Shown piece after piece: positions 39,724-49,802 of a stretch of 64,000 nucleotides of DNA. Position numbers and translations under genes: made by a program. The stretch spans positions 59,629-123,628 of the forward strand of contig CACPCX010000001.1 in the NCBI GenBank assembly GCA_902632545.1, written 5' to 3'. The notes under the pieces were generated by a model, which ran no database searches, was not told the origin of the DNA, and saw only the letters and a list, made by a program, of their open reading frames with translations. Origin of the DNA: an uncultured Pelagibacteraceae bacterium. GTDB taxonomy: Bacteria; Pseudomonadota; Alphaproteobacteria; Pelagibacterales; Pelagibacteraceae. Positions within the stretch are counted from its first letter, which is position 1. Each line of letters begins with the position of its first letter.

Positions 39724-41183
39724 TATCTTAAAGCATTAATTAAAGCTTTAGCTTTATTAACTGTTTCATCGTATTCATTTTTGGGTTTGCTATCTGCAAC
39801 TATACCTGCGCCAGCTTGAACATAGAATTTTTTATTTTTAGCAACAGCGGTTCTTAAAGCTATACAGGTATCAAATTCGCCATTTGCAGCAAAATAGCCA
39901 ATTCCACCAGCATAAACTTTTCTTTTTGATGTTTCTAATTCATCTATAATTTCCATTGCCCTGATTTTTGGAGCTCCGGAAACTGTTCCTGCTGGAAAAC
40001 CAGCCAGTAGTGATTTAAATTTTGAAAATTTTTTATTATATTCACCAATTACATTAGAAACTATATGCATAACATGGGAATATTTCTCAATTATAAAGCT
40101 TTCTGTAACTTTTACTGAATTTATTTTTGATACTTTTCCAGCATCATTTCTACCCAAATCAAGAAGCATCAAATGTTCTGAAAGTTCTTTTTTATCTTTA
40201 AGAAGGTCTTTTTCATAAAATAGATCTTCTTTTTTTGTTTTACCACGCGGTCTTGTTCCAGCAATTGGCCTAATAGTAATTTTATTATCCCTTAGTCTTA
40301 CTAATATTTCAGGACTTGCACCAATTATTTGAAAATCATTAAAATTAAAGAAAAACATAAAAGGAGAGGGGTTAGTTACCCTAAGTTTTTTATAAATTTC
40401 TAAAGGTTTTTTTGTTAATTTTGCCTCAAATCTTTGACTTAAAACAACTTGAAAAATATCACCTAATTTAATGTATTTTTTTGCCTTATTAACCATTGTA
40501 AGAAATTTATTTTTTGAGGTATTTGATTTTACTTTTATATTATTTGATTTTTGAATAATTTTTTTATCGATATTTTTAATCAATGATTGAATTTGTAATT
40601 TAAATAATTCAGATTTAATTTTATTAAACTTTTTTTTATAATTTATTATTCTTTCATCTTTATAGATATTTGATATGAAAAATATTTCTTTTTTTATATT
40701 ATCATGAATTACCAATGTTCTTGGACGCAATAATCGAACGTCAGGCAGATTGAGATCATTTTTACAATTATTAGGAATTTTTTCTATATACCTAATAGAA
40801 TCGTAAGAAAAATAACCAGAAATTAATGAACAAATTTTAGGTAAATTTTTTGGTGTATTAAATTTGAAATCTTCTATAATTTTTTCAATTAAATTTTCAG
40901 GCATTTCTTTAAGCTTAATTTTTTTGCTATTTTGAATTAGATAAGAGTTTTTGTTATTAAATTCCCAAATTTTATCAGGATTTTTTCCAAATATTGTATA
41001 TCTACCTTTAATTTTACCTTTTTCTACAGACTCAAATATAAAACTATTTTTTTCTTTTAGAAAATTATCAATTAAATTTAATACCTCTTCATCATTTTTA
41101 ACTTTTTTTGAAGTGTAAATAATTTGATTTTTTTTGCTTCTATGTCGAAACTCAAAATCTTTGAAGCTTCGATTAACAATCAT
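39723..41183 (-). CDS. trpE: anthranilate synthase component I
   Basis: TrpE makes anthranilate from chorismate. The C-terminal chorismate-binding domain contains FQVVLSQRFEAKLTKKPLEIYKKLRVTNPSPFMFFFNF, IGASPEILVRL, RPIAGTRPRGKTKKED, ELSEHLMLLDLGRNDAGKVS and FPAGTVSGAPKIRAMEIIDELE. The protein has 486 residues. No Trp-rich leader peptide or attenuator is visible upstream, because the gene overlaps its upstream neighbour by 4 bases. Expression therefore depends on read-through from that gene or on an internal promoter. Confidence 0.96.
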   Translation of the reverse strand: MIVNRSFKDFEFRHRSKKNQIIYTSKKVKNDEEVLNLIDNFLKEKNSFIFESVEKGKIKGRYTIFGKNPDKIWEFNNKNSYLIQNSKKIKLKEMPENLIEKIIEDFKFNTPKNLPKICSLISGYFSYDSIRYIEKIPNNCKNDLNLPDVRLLRPRTLVIHDNIKKEIFFISNIYKDERIINYKKKFNKIKSELFKLQIQSLIKNIDKKIIQKSNNIKVKSNTSKNKFLTMVNKAKKYIKLGDIFQVVLSQRFEAKLTKKPLEIYKKLRVTNPSPFMFFFNFNDFQIIGASPEILVRLRDNKITIRPIAGTRPRGKTKKEDLFYEKDLLKDKKELSEHLMLLDLGRNDAGKVSKINSVKVTESFIIEKYSHVMHIVSNVIGEYNKKFSKFKSLLAGFPAGTVSGAPKIRAMEIIDELETSKRKVYAGGIGYFAANGEFDTCIALRTAVAKNKKFYVQAGAGIVADSKPKNEYDETVNKAKALINALR

Positions 41184-42598
41184 TTGAAATAATTTTTAAC
41201 TCTATCAATAGTTTTTTGATTTAGTTGAACTTGATATTTGTTATTTAGTAACTGATCGTATGATTGTAAAATATTTTTTCTGTCATTTGTTTTTTGGTTT
41301 TTTACAAATACAATATATTTTTCATCAGTCTTATTAAATAAATTTTTATTCACTCCTATAATTTTGACTAAATATATTTTATCCTCCTTATTTACTAAGG
41401 TAAAAGAATTTGTAGGTAGTGAATAAAGCATTTTTACTGAATTAATATCAATGATGCTATCATCCTCTATAGAATTTATAGACGAAAATTGTTTATTTGA
41501 TCCTGCTAGTTCTTCAAATTTTGAATTATCAAATTTTTTATTTTGAATTTCTTCTATAATTTTTCTATTAAGATCAAATTTACCTTTTTGATATATTAAC
41601 TCTGCTATTTCTCCTTTGATGATTTCATCATTTAAATCTGGAGCTCGACTGTATTCATTATTAATGTTATAAAATATAAAATTATCACCAGTTTCTATTA
41701 AGTCTATTTTTGATGCCTTTTTAGAGTAAATTAAATCTTCATTAATTTTTTTAGTAGAACTCGGTGCATATTCACTAACTTCAACAAAATCAACATTAAT
41801 ATCTTCTACTATGGAGCTGAATGTGTTCCCTTGAGAAATTTTATTTTCAATTGCATCAATCTTATCAAAAAAATCTTGGTTAAATTCATCAATTCCTATT
41901 AAATTTTTTGGATTTAAAATTACATACCTAAAATCTATATATTCTCTTTTTAATTGGTTCTCATTTTCATTTATAAATTCTTCAATTTCTTTTAAAGTAT
42001 ATTCGTCTTTAATTTTGTATAAATTTTCCATATCAAAATATTCGATTTGTAATGATTTGTTATTTTCCTCAAATTTATTATTTATTAAAAATTCAGGTGT
42101 TACTGTTCCAGCTCCAATAAAATCAAATAAATGTTTTTGTAACTCTCGATTTTTTAATTGTAGCTCGAATAAAGGTGCAGATAAATTATTGGATAATAAA
42201 AACTTCTCATATTTTATTCTTTGAAAATTACCATTTTCATCTTGGAAATTTTTATTCTCTTTAATACTTTTAAGAATTGTCACTTCATTTATTGTGATAT
42301 TAAAATCTTTAATTTCTAAATCAATTAAAGTAGTAGAGATTAAACCTGATAAAAGTTCTTCAATAATATTATTATCCAGATTATTTCTAATTACTTCTTG
42401 AGAAATCCCACTTTGATTAACATAGTCCATAAAGTTTTGGGTAGTAACATTTGTATTGTTTATTTTTGCAATGTTGTTTTGATTGTTAGTACTAAATCCT
42501 CCGCCAAAACCTCCAAAACCGAAAGCGATAATAATAATTATGATTAGAACTAATCCGCCAAACTGTTTCCAACCTAAATTTTTTAATTTCTCAATCAT
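41180..42598 (-). CDS. SurA/PpiD-like membrane-anchored periplasmic folding factor
   Basis: The 472-residue protein has a single N-terminal membrane anchor (FGGLVLIIIIIIAFGFGGFGGGF) with a short cytoplasmic lead, then a large periplasmic region. The segment IAKINNTNVTTQNFMDYVNQSG followed by IIEELLSGLISTTLIDLEI is the SurA-N/PpiD pattern. PpiD anchors near the Sec translocon and assists folding of exported proteins. I cannot make out a convincing parvulin PPIase domain in the middle, and the protein is shorter than E. coli PpiD (about 620). The neighbourhood with tpiA, secG and trpE matches ppiD of other alphaproteobacteria. Confidence 0.75.
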   Translation of the reverse strand: MIEKLKNLGWKQFGGLVLIIIIIIAFGFGGFGGGFSTNNQNNIAKINNTNVTTQNFMDYVNQSGISQEVIRNNLDNNIIEELLSGLISTTLIDLEIKDFNITINEVTILKSIKENKNFQDENGNFQRIKYEKFLLSNNLSAPLFELQLKNRELQKHLFDFIGAGTVTPEFLINNKFEENNKSLQIEYFDMENLYKIKDEYTLKEIEEFINENENQLKREYIDFRYVILNPKNLIGIDEFNQDFFDKIDAIENKISQGNTFSSIVEDINVDFVEVSEYAPSSTKKINEDLIYSKKASKIDLIETGDNFIFYNINNEYSRAPDLNDEIIKGEIAELIYQKGKFDLNRKIIEEIQNKKFDNSKFEELAGSNKQFSSINSIEDDSIIDINSVKMLYSLPTNSFTLVNKEDKIYLVKIIGVNKNLFNKTDEKYIVFVKNQKTNDRKNILQSYDQLLNNKYQVQLNQKTIDRVKNYFK

Positions 42599-42613
42599 TG
42601 TGTTATAAATTTA

Positions 42614-42640
42614 TTGATCTGTAAAAAACAAATCTATAGA
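42614..42640 (+). promoter_or_regulatory. possible tpiA promoter in the divergent gap
   Basis: The 56-base gap between the divergent ppiD-like gene and tpiA holds TTGATC (42614-42619), a 15-base spacer and TATAGA (42635-42640), which would place the transcript start only a few bases before the tpiA ATG at 42655. The match is suggestive, not strong. A promoter for the leftward gene must lie in the same few bases or inside tpiA. Confidence 0.3.
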
Positions 42641-42654
42641 TTAAAAAGTCAATT

Positions 42655-43395
42655 ATGACAAATAAATATATGTATTTTGTAGCTAATTGGAAAATGTTTG
42701 GTGATTTGAGAACTCTAAATTCACTTGATAAAGTAATAAAGTTTTCCAAAACTAATAAAAAAAATAAGTTAAAAATAGTTTATTGCCCCCCAAATACATT
42801 AATTCGACCATTGTCAAAAAGATTAAAAAAAACCAAAATTGAAGTTGGTGCACAAAATTGTCATCACAGCTATGACTATGGAGCTTATACAGGGCAAGTA
42901 AATTCTAAAATGCTTAAAAATGTTGGAGCTAAATATGTTATTTTGGGGCACTCAGAAAATAGACAGCTAGGTGAAACTGATAATCTAATTAATTTAAAAA
43001 TTAAAAATGCAATTAAATCAGGTCTAAAAATAATATTTTGCATCGGTGAAACTTTGAAAGAAAGAAGAGATAAAAAAACTAATCAGGTTTTAAAAAGACA
43101 AATTGAAAAAGGATTAAAATCAATAAAAAACAAATCCAAAATTATTATAGCTTATGAGCCTGTGTGGTCTATCGGTACAGGTGTAATTCCAAAAGAGAAA
43201 TCTTTAATTCAAACTATTTCATTTATTAAAAGTAGATTTATAAAAAAATATCCTAAAATTTTATATGGTGGATCTGTAAATACTAATAACTCTCATAAAT
43301 TAAAAAAAATTCGCAACATTGATGGTTTTTTGATTGGAGGTGCATCGCATAATCCAAAAAAATTTATTGATATAATTCAAAAAACCATTAATTAG
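42655..43395 (+). CDS. tpiA: triose-phosphate isomerase
   Basis: TpiA interconverts dihydroxyacetone phosphate and glyceraldehyde 3-phosphate. Active-site motifs are present: FVANWKMFG (Lys), GAKYVILGHSENR (His), IIAYEPVWSIGTG (Glu) and ILYGGSVNTNN (phosphate). The length of 246 residues is normal. It is transcribed divergently from the ppiD-like gene and precedes secG by 6 bases. Confidence 0.97.
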   Translation: MTNKYMYFVANWKMFGDLRTLNSLDKVIKFSKTNKKNKLKIVYCPPNTLIRPLSKRLKKTKIEVGAQNCHHSYDYGAYTGQVNSKMLKNVGAKYVILGHSENRQLGETDNLINLKIKNAIKSGLKIIFCIGETLKERRDKKTNQVLKRQIEKGLKSIKNKSKIIIAYEPVWSIGTGVIPKEKSLIQTISFIKSRFIKKYPKILYGGSVNTNNSHKLKKIRNIDGFLIGGASHNPKKFIDIIQKTIN

Positions 43396-43401
43396 GCTTC
43401 C

Positions 43402-43701
43402 ATGGAAACTTTGTTATTAGTAATTAACATCATACTTGCGGTTATTTTAGTCCTTTTAGTTTTGTTACAAAAATCAGAGGGTGGTGCTCTCGGTATTGGA
43501 GTTTCTCAAGAAAATTTTATGTTATCTAGATCAGCAGGTAGTTTCATGACAAAAGCTACTGCAATTGTAGCAACACTTTTTATTATCTGCAGTTTAGCTC
43601 TCACAATAATTTCAAGAGCAGAACTTACCCCTACTAGCTCAGTATTAGATACTGTTGAGGAAAAAACTGAAGATACACCCTCAATTCCAGAAAATAATTA
43701 A
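43402..43701 (+). CDS. secG: protein translocase subunit SecG
   Basis: SecG is a two-helix auxiliary subunit of the SecYEG channel. The 99-residue protein has helix 1 (TLLLVINIILAVILVLLVLLQKSEGGALGIG), with the conserved LLQxSEGGxLG turn, and helix 2 (AIVATLFIICSLALTII), then an acidic tail. The tpiA-secG-pyrG order is classic for proteobacteria. Confidence 0.94.
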   Translation: METLLLVINIILAVILVLLVLLQKSEGGALGIGVSQENFMLSRSAGSFMTKATAIVATLFIICSLALTIISRAELTPTSSVLDTVEEKTEDTPSIPENN

Positions 43702-43745
43702 TTAATCCTTTTCATTTCTTTTTTTATTCGCTATAAGATACTTCC

Positions 43746-45362
43746 ATGGCGCGATATATATTTGTGACTGGCGGCGTGGTCTCTTCACTTGGTAAAGGTC
43801 TTTCTTCAGCATCGCTAGCTTATTTACTGCAATCTAGAGGCTATAAAGTTAGATTAAGAAAATTAGATCCTTATTTAAATGTAGACCCTGGAACAATGAG
43901 TCCATTCCAGCACGGTGAGGTGTATGTAACAGATGATGGTGCAGAAACAGATTTAGATCTTGGCCATTACGAGAGATTTTCAGGTGTATCAGCAAAAAAA
44001 TCTGACAATATTACTACAGGAAAAATATATAATGATGTTTTGAAAAAAGAGCGTAAAGGAGAGTATTTAGGTAAAACAGTTCAAGTCATCCCTCATATAA
44101 CTGATCGTATAAAACAGTTTATAAAAAACGACTCAACTAAAGAAGATTTTGTAATTTGTGAAATTGGTGGAATAGTAGGAGATATAGAGAGCTTACCATT
44201 TGTAGAAGCAATAAGACAATTATCAAATGATGTTGGTAAAAAGAATGCTTTATTTATTCATTTAACATTAGTACCATATTTAAAAGCTTCTGATGAAATA
44301 AAAACAAAACCAACACAACATTCAGTTAAAGAATTAAGAAGCATTGGTATTCAACCAGATATAATAATTTGTAGATCTGAAAGACCCATTCCTTTGGAAC
44401 ATAGGAAAAAAATTTCATTATTCTGTAATGTAGGAATACAAAATGTAATAGAAACGGTTGATGTAAAAACAATTTATGAGGCACCAATTAGTTTTTTTAA
44501 TCAAAAATTAGATATTCAGGTTTTAAATTATTTTAAATTAAAATCAAAAAAACCTGCAAATTTGAAACCTTGGAAAAAAATTACAAAAATTATATTACAA
44601 AATAAAAAACAAGTTAATATTGCAATTATTGGTAAGTATGTAGAACTTAAAGATGCATATAAATCTTTGGATGAAGCTTTAACACATGGAGGTATTGATA
44701 ATAATATAAAAATAAAATTAATAAGAATAGACTCTGAAAAATTAAAAGTTTCTGAAATAAAGAAAAAGCTTAATAATATTTCAGGAATTCTGATACCTGG
44801 TGGTTTTGGTAAAAGAGGAACCGATGGAAAAATAGAGGCAATAAAACACGCTAGAATAAATAAAATACCCTTTTTAGGAATTTGTTATGGAATGCAAATG
44901 GCAATAATTGAATTTGCTAGAAACCAATTAAATTTAAAAAAAGCAACATCAAGTGAATTTGATAAAAAGGGTTTACCTATAATAGGTTTAATAAATGAGT
45001 GGACAAAAAATGGTAAAAAAATTAAAGGAACTGACAAAGATCTTGGCGGCACTATGAGATTAGGTTCTTATGATGCTAAATTAAAAGAAAACTCAAAGAT
45101 AAGAAAAATATATAAATCTAAACTAATCAAAGAGAGACATAGACATAGATATGAAGTGAATATTGTATTTAAAGATAAATTTGAAAAAAAAGGGATGATT
45201 TTTTCAGGTTTATCACCAGATAACAAGTTGCCAGAGATTATCGAGTTAAAAAACCATCCTTGGTTTATAGGTGTTCAGTTTCATCCTGAATTTAAATCTA
45301 GACCTTTGTCACCTCATCCTTTATTCTCATCATTTATCAAAGCAGCAAAAAATCATAAATGA
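43746..45362 (+). CDS. pyrG: CTP synthase
   Basis: PyrG aminates UTP to CTP using glutamine. The amidoligase domain opens [78 protein letters not shown]. The C-terminal amidotransferase has the Cys nucleophile in FLGICYGMQ and His/Glu in GVQFHPEF. The length of 538 residues is standard. A 44-base gap precedes it. Its stop overlaps the kdsA ATG by 4 bases. Confidence 0.98.
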   Translation: MARYIFVTGGVVSSLGKGLSSASLAYLLQSRGYKVRLRKLDPYLNVDPGTMSPFQHGEVYVTDDGAETDLDLGHYERFSGVSAKKSDNITTGKIYNDVLKKERKGEYLGKTVQVIPHITDRIKQFIKNDSTKEDFVICEIGGIVGDIESLPFVEAIRQLSNDVGKKNALFIHLTLVPYLKASDEIKTKPTQHSVKELRSIGIQPDIIICRSERPIPLEHRKKISLFCNVGIQNVIETVDVKTIYEAPISFFNQKLDIQVLNYFKLKSKKPANLKPWKKITKIILQNKKQVNIAIIGKYVELKDAYKSLDEALTHGGIDNNIKIKLIRIDSEKLKVSEIKKKLNNISGILIPGGFGKRGTDGKIEAIKHARINKIPFLGICYGMQMAIIEFARNQLNLKKATSSEFDKKGLPIIGLINEWTKNGKKIKGTDKDLGGTMRLGSYDAKLKENSKIRKIYKSKLIKERHRHRYEVNIVFKDKFEKKGMIFSGLSPDNKLPEIIELKNHPWFIGVQFHPEFKSRPLSPHPLFSSFIKAAKNHK

Positions 45363-46183
45363 ATAGTATTAAAGTAAATTGTGGAAATATAGAAATCTCA
45401 AATGATAACAAGATTTGTGTTATCGCAGGTCCTTGCCAACTTGAAACTGAGCAGCACGCAATGGATATGGCTGGAAAAATTCAAGAAATTACAAAAAAAT
45501 TTAAATTAGGATTTATATACAAAACTTCTTTTGATAAAGCTAATAGAACAAGCTTGAAAGGAAAAAGAGGTGCAGGCATAGATGCTTCATTGCCTATTTT
45601 TGACAAAATTAAAAAAGAATTAAATGTTCCAATTTTGACTGACATTCATAATGTTGAACAATGTTCTATAGTCTCTAATCATGTTGATATTCTTCAAATT
45701 CCTGCCTTTTTATGTAGACAAACAGATTTATTAATAGCCGCAGCAAAAACTAATAAAATTATTAATGTTAAAAAAGGTCAGTTCTTAGCACCTTGGGATA
45801 TGGTTAATGTTACTAAAAAAATTTCAGACTCAGGTAATAAAAATATTTTAGTTACAGAAAGAGGAGTAAGCTTTGGTTATAATACTTTGGTTTCAGATAT
45901 GAGATCATTACCAATTATGGCCAAAAATGGTTATCCAGTTATTTTTGATGCTACTCATTCTGTTCAACAGCCAGGTGGTCAAGGTGAAGCTTCTGGTGGG
46001 CAAAGAGAATTTGTTGAATACTTGGCAAGAGCAGCGGTGGCTGTTGGTGTTGCCGGAGTATTTATTGAAACTCATCAAGACCCTGACAATGCTCCATCAG
46101 ATGGTCCTAACATGGTGCCATTGAATAAATTAGAGAGTTTATTAAAACAATTATACGATATTGATAATCTAATTAAAAAATAG
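45359..46183 (+). CDS. kdsA: 3-deoxy-8-phosphooctulonate synthase
   Basis: KdsA condenses arabinose 5-phosphate with PEP to form KDO 8-phosphate for the LPS inner core. Conserved segments are [89 protein letters not shown] and [21 protein letters not shown]. Its 274 residues are normal. It links the tpiA-eno block with the lipid A genes elsewhere in the window. Confidence 0.97.
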   Translation: MNSIKVNCGNIEISNDNKICVIAGPCQLETEQHAMDMAGKIQEITKKFKLGFIYKTSFDKANRTSLKGKRGAGIDASLPIFDKIKKELNVPILTDIHNVEQCSIVSNHVDILQIPAFLCRQTDLLIAAAKTNKIINVKKGQFLAPWDMVNVTKKISDSGNKNILVTERGVSFGYNTLVSDMRSLPIMAKNGYPVIFDATHSVQQPGGQGEASGGQREFVEYLARAAVAVGVAGVFIETHQDPDNAPSDGPNMVPLNKLESLLKQLYDIDNLIKK

Positions 46184-47439
46184 TGATTAAAATTTTAAAG
46201 ATTAAAGGACGTCAAGTATTTGACAGTAGAGGAAATCCTACTGTAGAGGCAGAAGTTTATACTAAGAATAATTCTGCATCTGCAATTTGTCCCTCTGGTG
46301 CATCTACAGGAACTTTTGAAGCTTTTGAAAAAAGAGATCATAATAATAAAAGATATTTGGGAAAAAGTGTTTTAAATGCTGTTAATTTAATTAACACAAA
46401 AATTTCAAAAAAATTAAAAGGACAAAGTATTCACAATCAAGAAAGAATTGATGCATTGCTAATCAATCTAGATGGTACAAGACAAAAAAAAAATTTAGGA
46501 GCTAATGCGATGTTGGCTGTTTCTATGGCTGTTAAAAAACTTTCTGCAAAAGTGAAAAAATTACCTTTATATAAAACTTTCTCTCAAAAAAATAATTTTC
46601 AATTACCATACCCATTAATGAATATTATTAATGGTGGAGCTCATGCGAATAATGGTCTTAGAATTCAAGAATTTATGATCAGACCAGATCGAGCAAAAAG
46701 TTTTTCTGATGCTATGAGAATATGTTTTGTTGTAATTAAAAACCTAAGTAAATTGATAAAGAATAAAGGTTTATCAACATCTGTAGGAGATGAGGGTGGG
46801 TTCGCACCAATGATTAGTAGTAATAACCAAGCATTAGATTTGATTGTTGGTGCAATTAGAAAATCAGGGTTTATTAATGGTAAAGATGTTTCAATTTGTT
46901 TAGACGTAGCAGCAAATGAATTATTCAAAAAAAAGAAATATTCAATCCATTCAAAAAAATACATTTCAGTAGAGAAATCAATTGAAGAGTATCAAAAGAT
47001 TATAAAAAAATATAAAATCAAATCAATAGAAGACCCATTTGCTGAAAATGATTGGTTAGCATGGAACAAATTAATGAAATCAATTAAAAAAGTTCAGATA
47101 GTAGGCGATGATTTGTATGTAACAAACCTTGAAAGATTAAAGAAAGGATTTTTGAATATTTCATCAAATTCTATTTTAATAAAACTAAACCAAATTGGTA
47201 CAGTTTCAGAAACACTTGATGTAATTAAATTTGCTCAAACTATTGGATATAAAACTATTATTTCTCATAGATCGGGTGATAGTGAAGATACATTTATTGC
47301 TGATTTAGCAGTAGGAACTAATTCAAACCAAATTAAAACAGGCTCATTAGCTAGATCTGAAAGAGTAGCAAAATATAATCAATTGATACGTATTGAAGAA
47401 GAACTTGGAAAAAAAGCTAGGATGAATAGAATCAATTAA
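46183..47439 (+). CDS. eno: enolase
   Basis: Enolase converts 2-phosphoglycerate to PEP in glycolysis. Motifs include GRQVFDSRGNPTVEAEV, CPSGASTGTFEA, NIINGGAHANNGLRIQEFMI, TSVGDEGGFAP, SIEDPFAENDW, GDDLYVTN, LIKLNQIGTVSETL and SHRSGDSEDTFIADLAV. The start is GTG, sharing its first base with the last base of the kdsA TAG stop. Length is 418 residues. Confidence 0.98.
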   Translation: MIKILKIKGRQVFDSRGNPTVEAEVYTKNNSASAICPSGASTGTFEAFEKRDHNNKRYLGKSVLNAVNLINTKISKKLKGQSIHNQERIDALLINLDGTRQKKNLGANAMLAVSMAVKKLSAKVKKLPLYKTFSQKNNFQLPYPLMNIINGGAHANNGLRIQEFMIRPDRAKSFSDAMRICFVVIKNLSKLIKNKGLSTSVGDEGGFAPMISSNNQALDLIVGAIRKSGFINGKDVSICLDVAANELFKKKKYSIHSKKYISVEKSIEEYQKIIKKYKIKSIEDPFAENDWLAWNKLMKSIKKVQIVGDDLYVTNLERLKKGFLNISSNSILIKLNQIGTVSETLDVIKFAQTIGYKTIISHRSGDSEDTFIADLAVGTNSNQIKTGSLARSERVAKYNQLIRIEEELGKKARMNRIN

Positions 47440-47741
47440 TGCTTCAATTAATAAAAAAAAATTATTTTTTATTAATATCAGTTTTTCTTATTTTTTATTT
47501 TGTTTTTAATCTTGTTTCCGGTGAAAGAGGACTTTTTTCTTACATAGACAAGAAAGTAATTTTGTCTGACTTGAAAAATGAAGAATTATCTCTAGCTAAA
47601 AAAATAGAGGATATTGATCATAAAAATTCACTATTGAGCGACAATTTAGATCTAGATTTTATAGAGACTTTAATTAGAGAAAGATTCTTATTTGGAAAAG
47701 AAGATGAAACAATTTATATAATTAAAAAGAATGAAAATTAA
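47439..47741 (+). CDS. ftsB: septum formation initiator family protein (FtsB/DivIC)
   Basis: This is a small bitopic division protein of the FtsB/DivIC family, part of the divisome scaffold with FtsL and FtsQ. The 100-residue protein has a short cytoplasmic start, one membrane helix ([18 protein letters not shown]), the [12 protein letters not shown] turn, a coiled coil (about residues 40-70) and the late segment [20 protein letters not shown], typical of the family. Its position straight after eno is the widespread one. Confidence 0.9.
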   Translation: MLQLIKKNYFLLISVFLIFYFVFNLVSGERGLFSYIDKKVILSDLKNEELSLAKKIEDIDHKNSLLSDNLDLDFIETLIRERFLFGKEDETIYIIKKNEN

Positions 47742-48657
47742 AGTTAGACATCCTGAAAAAGTTAATAAACCTATAAATCCAATCAAAAAAAAACCAGAAT
47801 GGATAAGATCTAAATTATCAAACAGTAGAGAGTTCTTCTTAACTAAAACTGTAGTCAATCAAAATAATTTAGTAACCGTATGCCAGGAAGCCAATTGTCC
47901 AAACATTACAGAATGCTGGAGTAAGAGGCATGCAACATTCATGATTATGGGAGATACATGCACGAGAGCTTGTGCTTTTTGTGATGTAAAGACTGGTAAG
48001 CCTGAAGGTTTAGATCCATTTGAACCCTATAAAATTTCTAACGCTGTAAAAAAATTAAATTTAAAACATGTTGTTATTACTTCGGTTGATAGAGATGATC
48101 TTGAAGACGGTGGATCTAATCATTTTTATGAAGTAATTGAGGCTACACGTAAAAGAAATCCAGAAACATCTATTGAAGTTTTAACTCCAGATTTTCTTAG
48201 AAAAGGAGATGCGTATAAAAAACTTTTAGAAGCTGATTTGGATGTTTTCAATCATAACATTGAGACTGTACCACGTCTTTATCTTAAGGTAAGGCCTGGT
48301 GCAAGGTATTTTGGATCTTTAGAACTTTTAAAGAATGTCAAAAAATTTAATAAAAAAGTTTTTACAAAGTCTGGATTAATGGTTGGTCTTGGTGAAGATA
48401 AGGACGAACTTATTCAAGTAATGGATGATTTAAGAACAGCAGAGGTTGATTTTTTAACTATTGGTCAATACTTACAACCATCACCTAAACATCACCCGCT
48501 AAGCAGGTATTATCACCCTGATGAATTTAAAGAATTAGAAAATATTGCAAAAACAAAAGGTTTCTTACTTATTTCTTCATCGCCACTAACGAGATCATCG
48601 TATCATGCAGACGAAGATTTCGCGAAACTTAAAAAAAAGAGAATACAAAATAATTAA
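47731..48657 (+). CDS. lipA: lipoyl synthase
   Basis: LipA is a radical SAM enzyme that inserts sulfur into octanoyl chains on lipoate-dependent enzymes. The auxiliary cluster motif [29 protein letters not shown] and the SAM-cluster motif [10 protein letters not shown] are intact, and [12 protein letters not shown] is the conserved C-terminal serine region. Length is 308 residues. It overlaps ftsB by 11 bases. In many relatives the pdhABC-lpd genes come between eno/ftsB and lipA; here they are missing. Confidence 0.97.
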   Translation: MKIKVRHPEKVNKPINPIKKKPEWIRSKLSNSREFFLTKTVVNQNNLVTVCQEANCPNITECWSKRHATFMIMGDTCTRACAFCDVKTGKPEGLDPFEPYKISNAVKKLNLKHVVITSVDRDDLEDGGSNHFYEVIEATRKRNPETSIEVLTPDFLRKGDAYKKLLEADLDVFNHNIETVPRLYLKVRPGARYFGSLELLKNVKKFNKKVFTKSGLMVGLGEDKDELIQVMDDLRTAEVDFLTIGQYLQPSPKHHPLSRYYHPDEFKELENIAKTKGFLLISSSPLTRSSYHADEDFAKLKKKRIQNN

Positions 48658-49112
48658 TGCCAAAAGCATCAGTTACGAGATTAATTGAATGTAAAAGAAA
48701 TCAACTGATTGATTTAGTTCTCGATATTGAGAAATATCCTGAGTTTGTCCCATTTTGCCTCGGATCAAGAGTTTATGAAAGAAACACGAGAGAAAATCTA
48801 ACCTTAATTATTGCCGACCTGACAATTGGCAAAGGTCCTTTCAAAGATACTTATAAAAGTGATGTTCAATTTAACAAAAAAACTAACATAATTAAAGTAA
48901 CCAATATTGGTGGACCTTTAAGACACCTTGAAAACAATTGGAAATTTATAGAATCTGACAACTGTACTGAAATTTTATTTGATATTGATTTTGAAATTGA
49001 AAATAAATTTCTTAATGTAGTTATGACAAAATCATTTCAGTATGGATTAAATAAAATAGCTGATGCATTTCAAAAAAGAGCACAAGATTTGTATCAACCT
49101 TTAAAAAACTAA
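48657..49112 (+). CDS. COQ10/RatA-type START-domain protein
   Basis: A 151-residue SRPBCC/START-like protein of the COQ10/RatA family. VTRLIECKRNQLIDLVLDIEKYPEFVPFCLGSRVYER is the family opening and FEIENKFLNVVMTKSFQYGLNKIADAFQKRAQDLY is the conserved C-terminal helix. In mitochondria COQ10 binds ubiquinone and supports its function; RatA was described as a toxin acting on ribosomes in E. coli. The lipA-adjacent position favours the respiratory role, but this is not proven. Confidence 0.88.
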   Translation: MPKASVTRLIECKRNQLIDLVLDIEKYPEFVPFCLGSRVYERNTRENLTLIIADLTIGKGPFKDTYKSDVQFNKKTNIIKVTNIGGPLRHLENNWKFIESDNCTEILFDIDFEIENKFLNVVMTKSFQYGLNKIADAFQKRAQDLYQPLKN

Positions 49113-49125
49113 AAAAAGGAAATAA

Positions 49126-49341
49126 ATGAAAAAAGTTGATAAAAAAAGACATTTAGCAAAAACTATAACTTGGAGAATAATTGCTAGTGCAGATACATTT
49201 TTAATAGCATGGATAATTACAGGTAAGTTTGATTGGGCAGGAACCATTGCAGGTATTGAAGTATTAACAAAAATGTTTTTATACTATTTTCATGAAAGAG
49301 CATGGTATAATTTCAGCAAATTTGGAGTTAGCAAAAACTAA
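49126..49341 (+). CDS. DUF2061 family small membrane protein
   Basis: This 71-residue protein begins KKVDKKRHLAKTITWRIIASADTFLIAWIITG and ends YYFHERAWYNFSKFG, the pattern of the DUF2061 family of two-helix membrane proteins. Function is unknown. A clear purine-rich ribosome-binding site (AAAGGAAA) lies just before the ATG. The stop overlaps the stop of the convergent cinA-like gene by 4 bases (CTAA). Confidence 0.85.
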   Translation: MKKVDKKRHLAKTITWRIIASADTFLIAWIITGKFDWAGTIAGIEVLTKMFLYYFHERAWYNFSKFGVSKN

Positions 49342-49802
49342 ATAAGATTTAATAATTTTTTTATAGCTTCTTTTACGGTTAATAATTGTATTTTATTACG
49401 ATTCTTAGATTTAAATTTATGTTCATGGATTTTTAAATAGTTTCCTTTTTTTATCCCTATATAAACCAAACCAACTGGCTTATGTTTTGATCCACCGCCT
49501 GGTCCTGCAATACCAGTTATTGATACATTAATTCTACTTTTTGAGATTTTTGATAAGTTTTTGACCATTACTTTGCAACACTCCTTACTGACAGCACCAT
49601 ATTTTTTGATGATATTTTTATTTACTCTTAATATCTTAATTTTTGCTTGATTAGAGTAGGTCGTAAGACCCATTTGAAAATACTTCGATGAATTAGATAA
49701 TTTAGTTAAATTATGAGCTAACAAACCGCCAGTACAAGACTCGGCTAGAGATATAGTTAACTTTTTTTTAATTAGTTTTTTATGAAGTGATTTAATGCTC
49801 AT
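49338..49802 (-). CDS. pncC: nicotinamide-nucleotide amidohydrolase (CinA C-terminal domain)
   Basis: PncC deamidates NMN to nicotinic acid mononucleotide in pyridine nucleotide recycling. The sequence LTISLAESCTGGLLAHNLTKLSNSSKYFQMGLTTYSNQAK holds the catalytic Ser, and VSITGIAGPGGGSKHKPVGLVYIG is the second conserved block. It has 154 residues, the stand-alone domain without the N-terminal MoCF half of full CinA. It overlaps pgpA by 1 base. Confidence 0.93.
   Translation of the reverse strand: MSIKSLHKKLIKKKLTISLAESCTGGLLAHNLTKLSNSSKYFQMGLTTYSNQAKIKILRVNKNIIKKYGAVSKECCKVMVKNLSKISKSRINVSITGIAGPGGGSKHKPVGLVYIGIKKGNYLKIHEHKFKSKNRNKIQLLTVKEAIKKLLNLI

Noticed and set aside
40540-41183. trp attenuator or leader peptide
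   Set aside because: trpE overlaps the upstream gene by 4 bases, leaving no leader; no Trp-codon-rich short ORF with alternative hairpins was seen.
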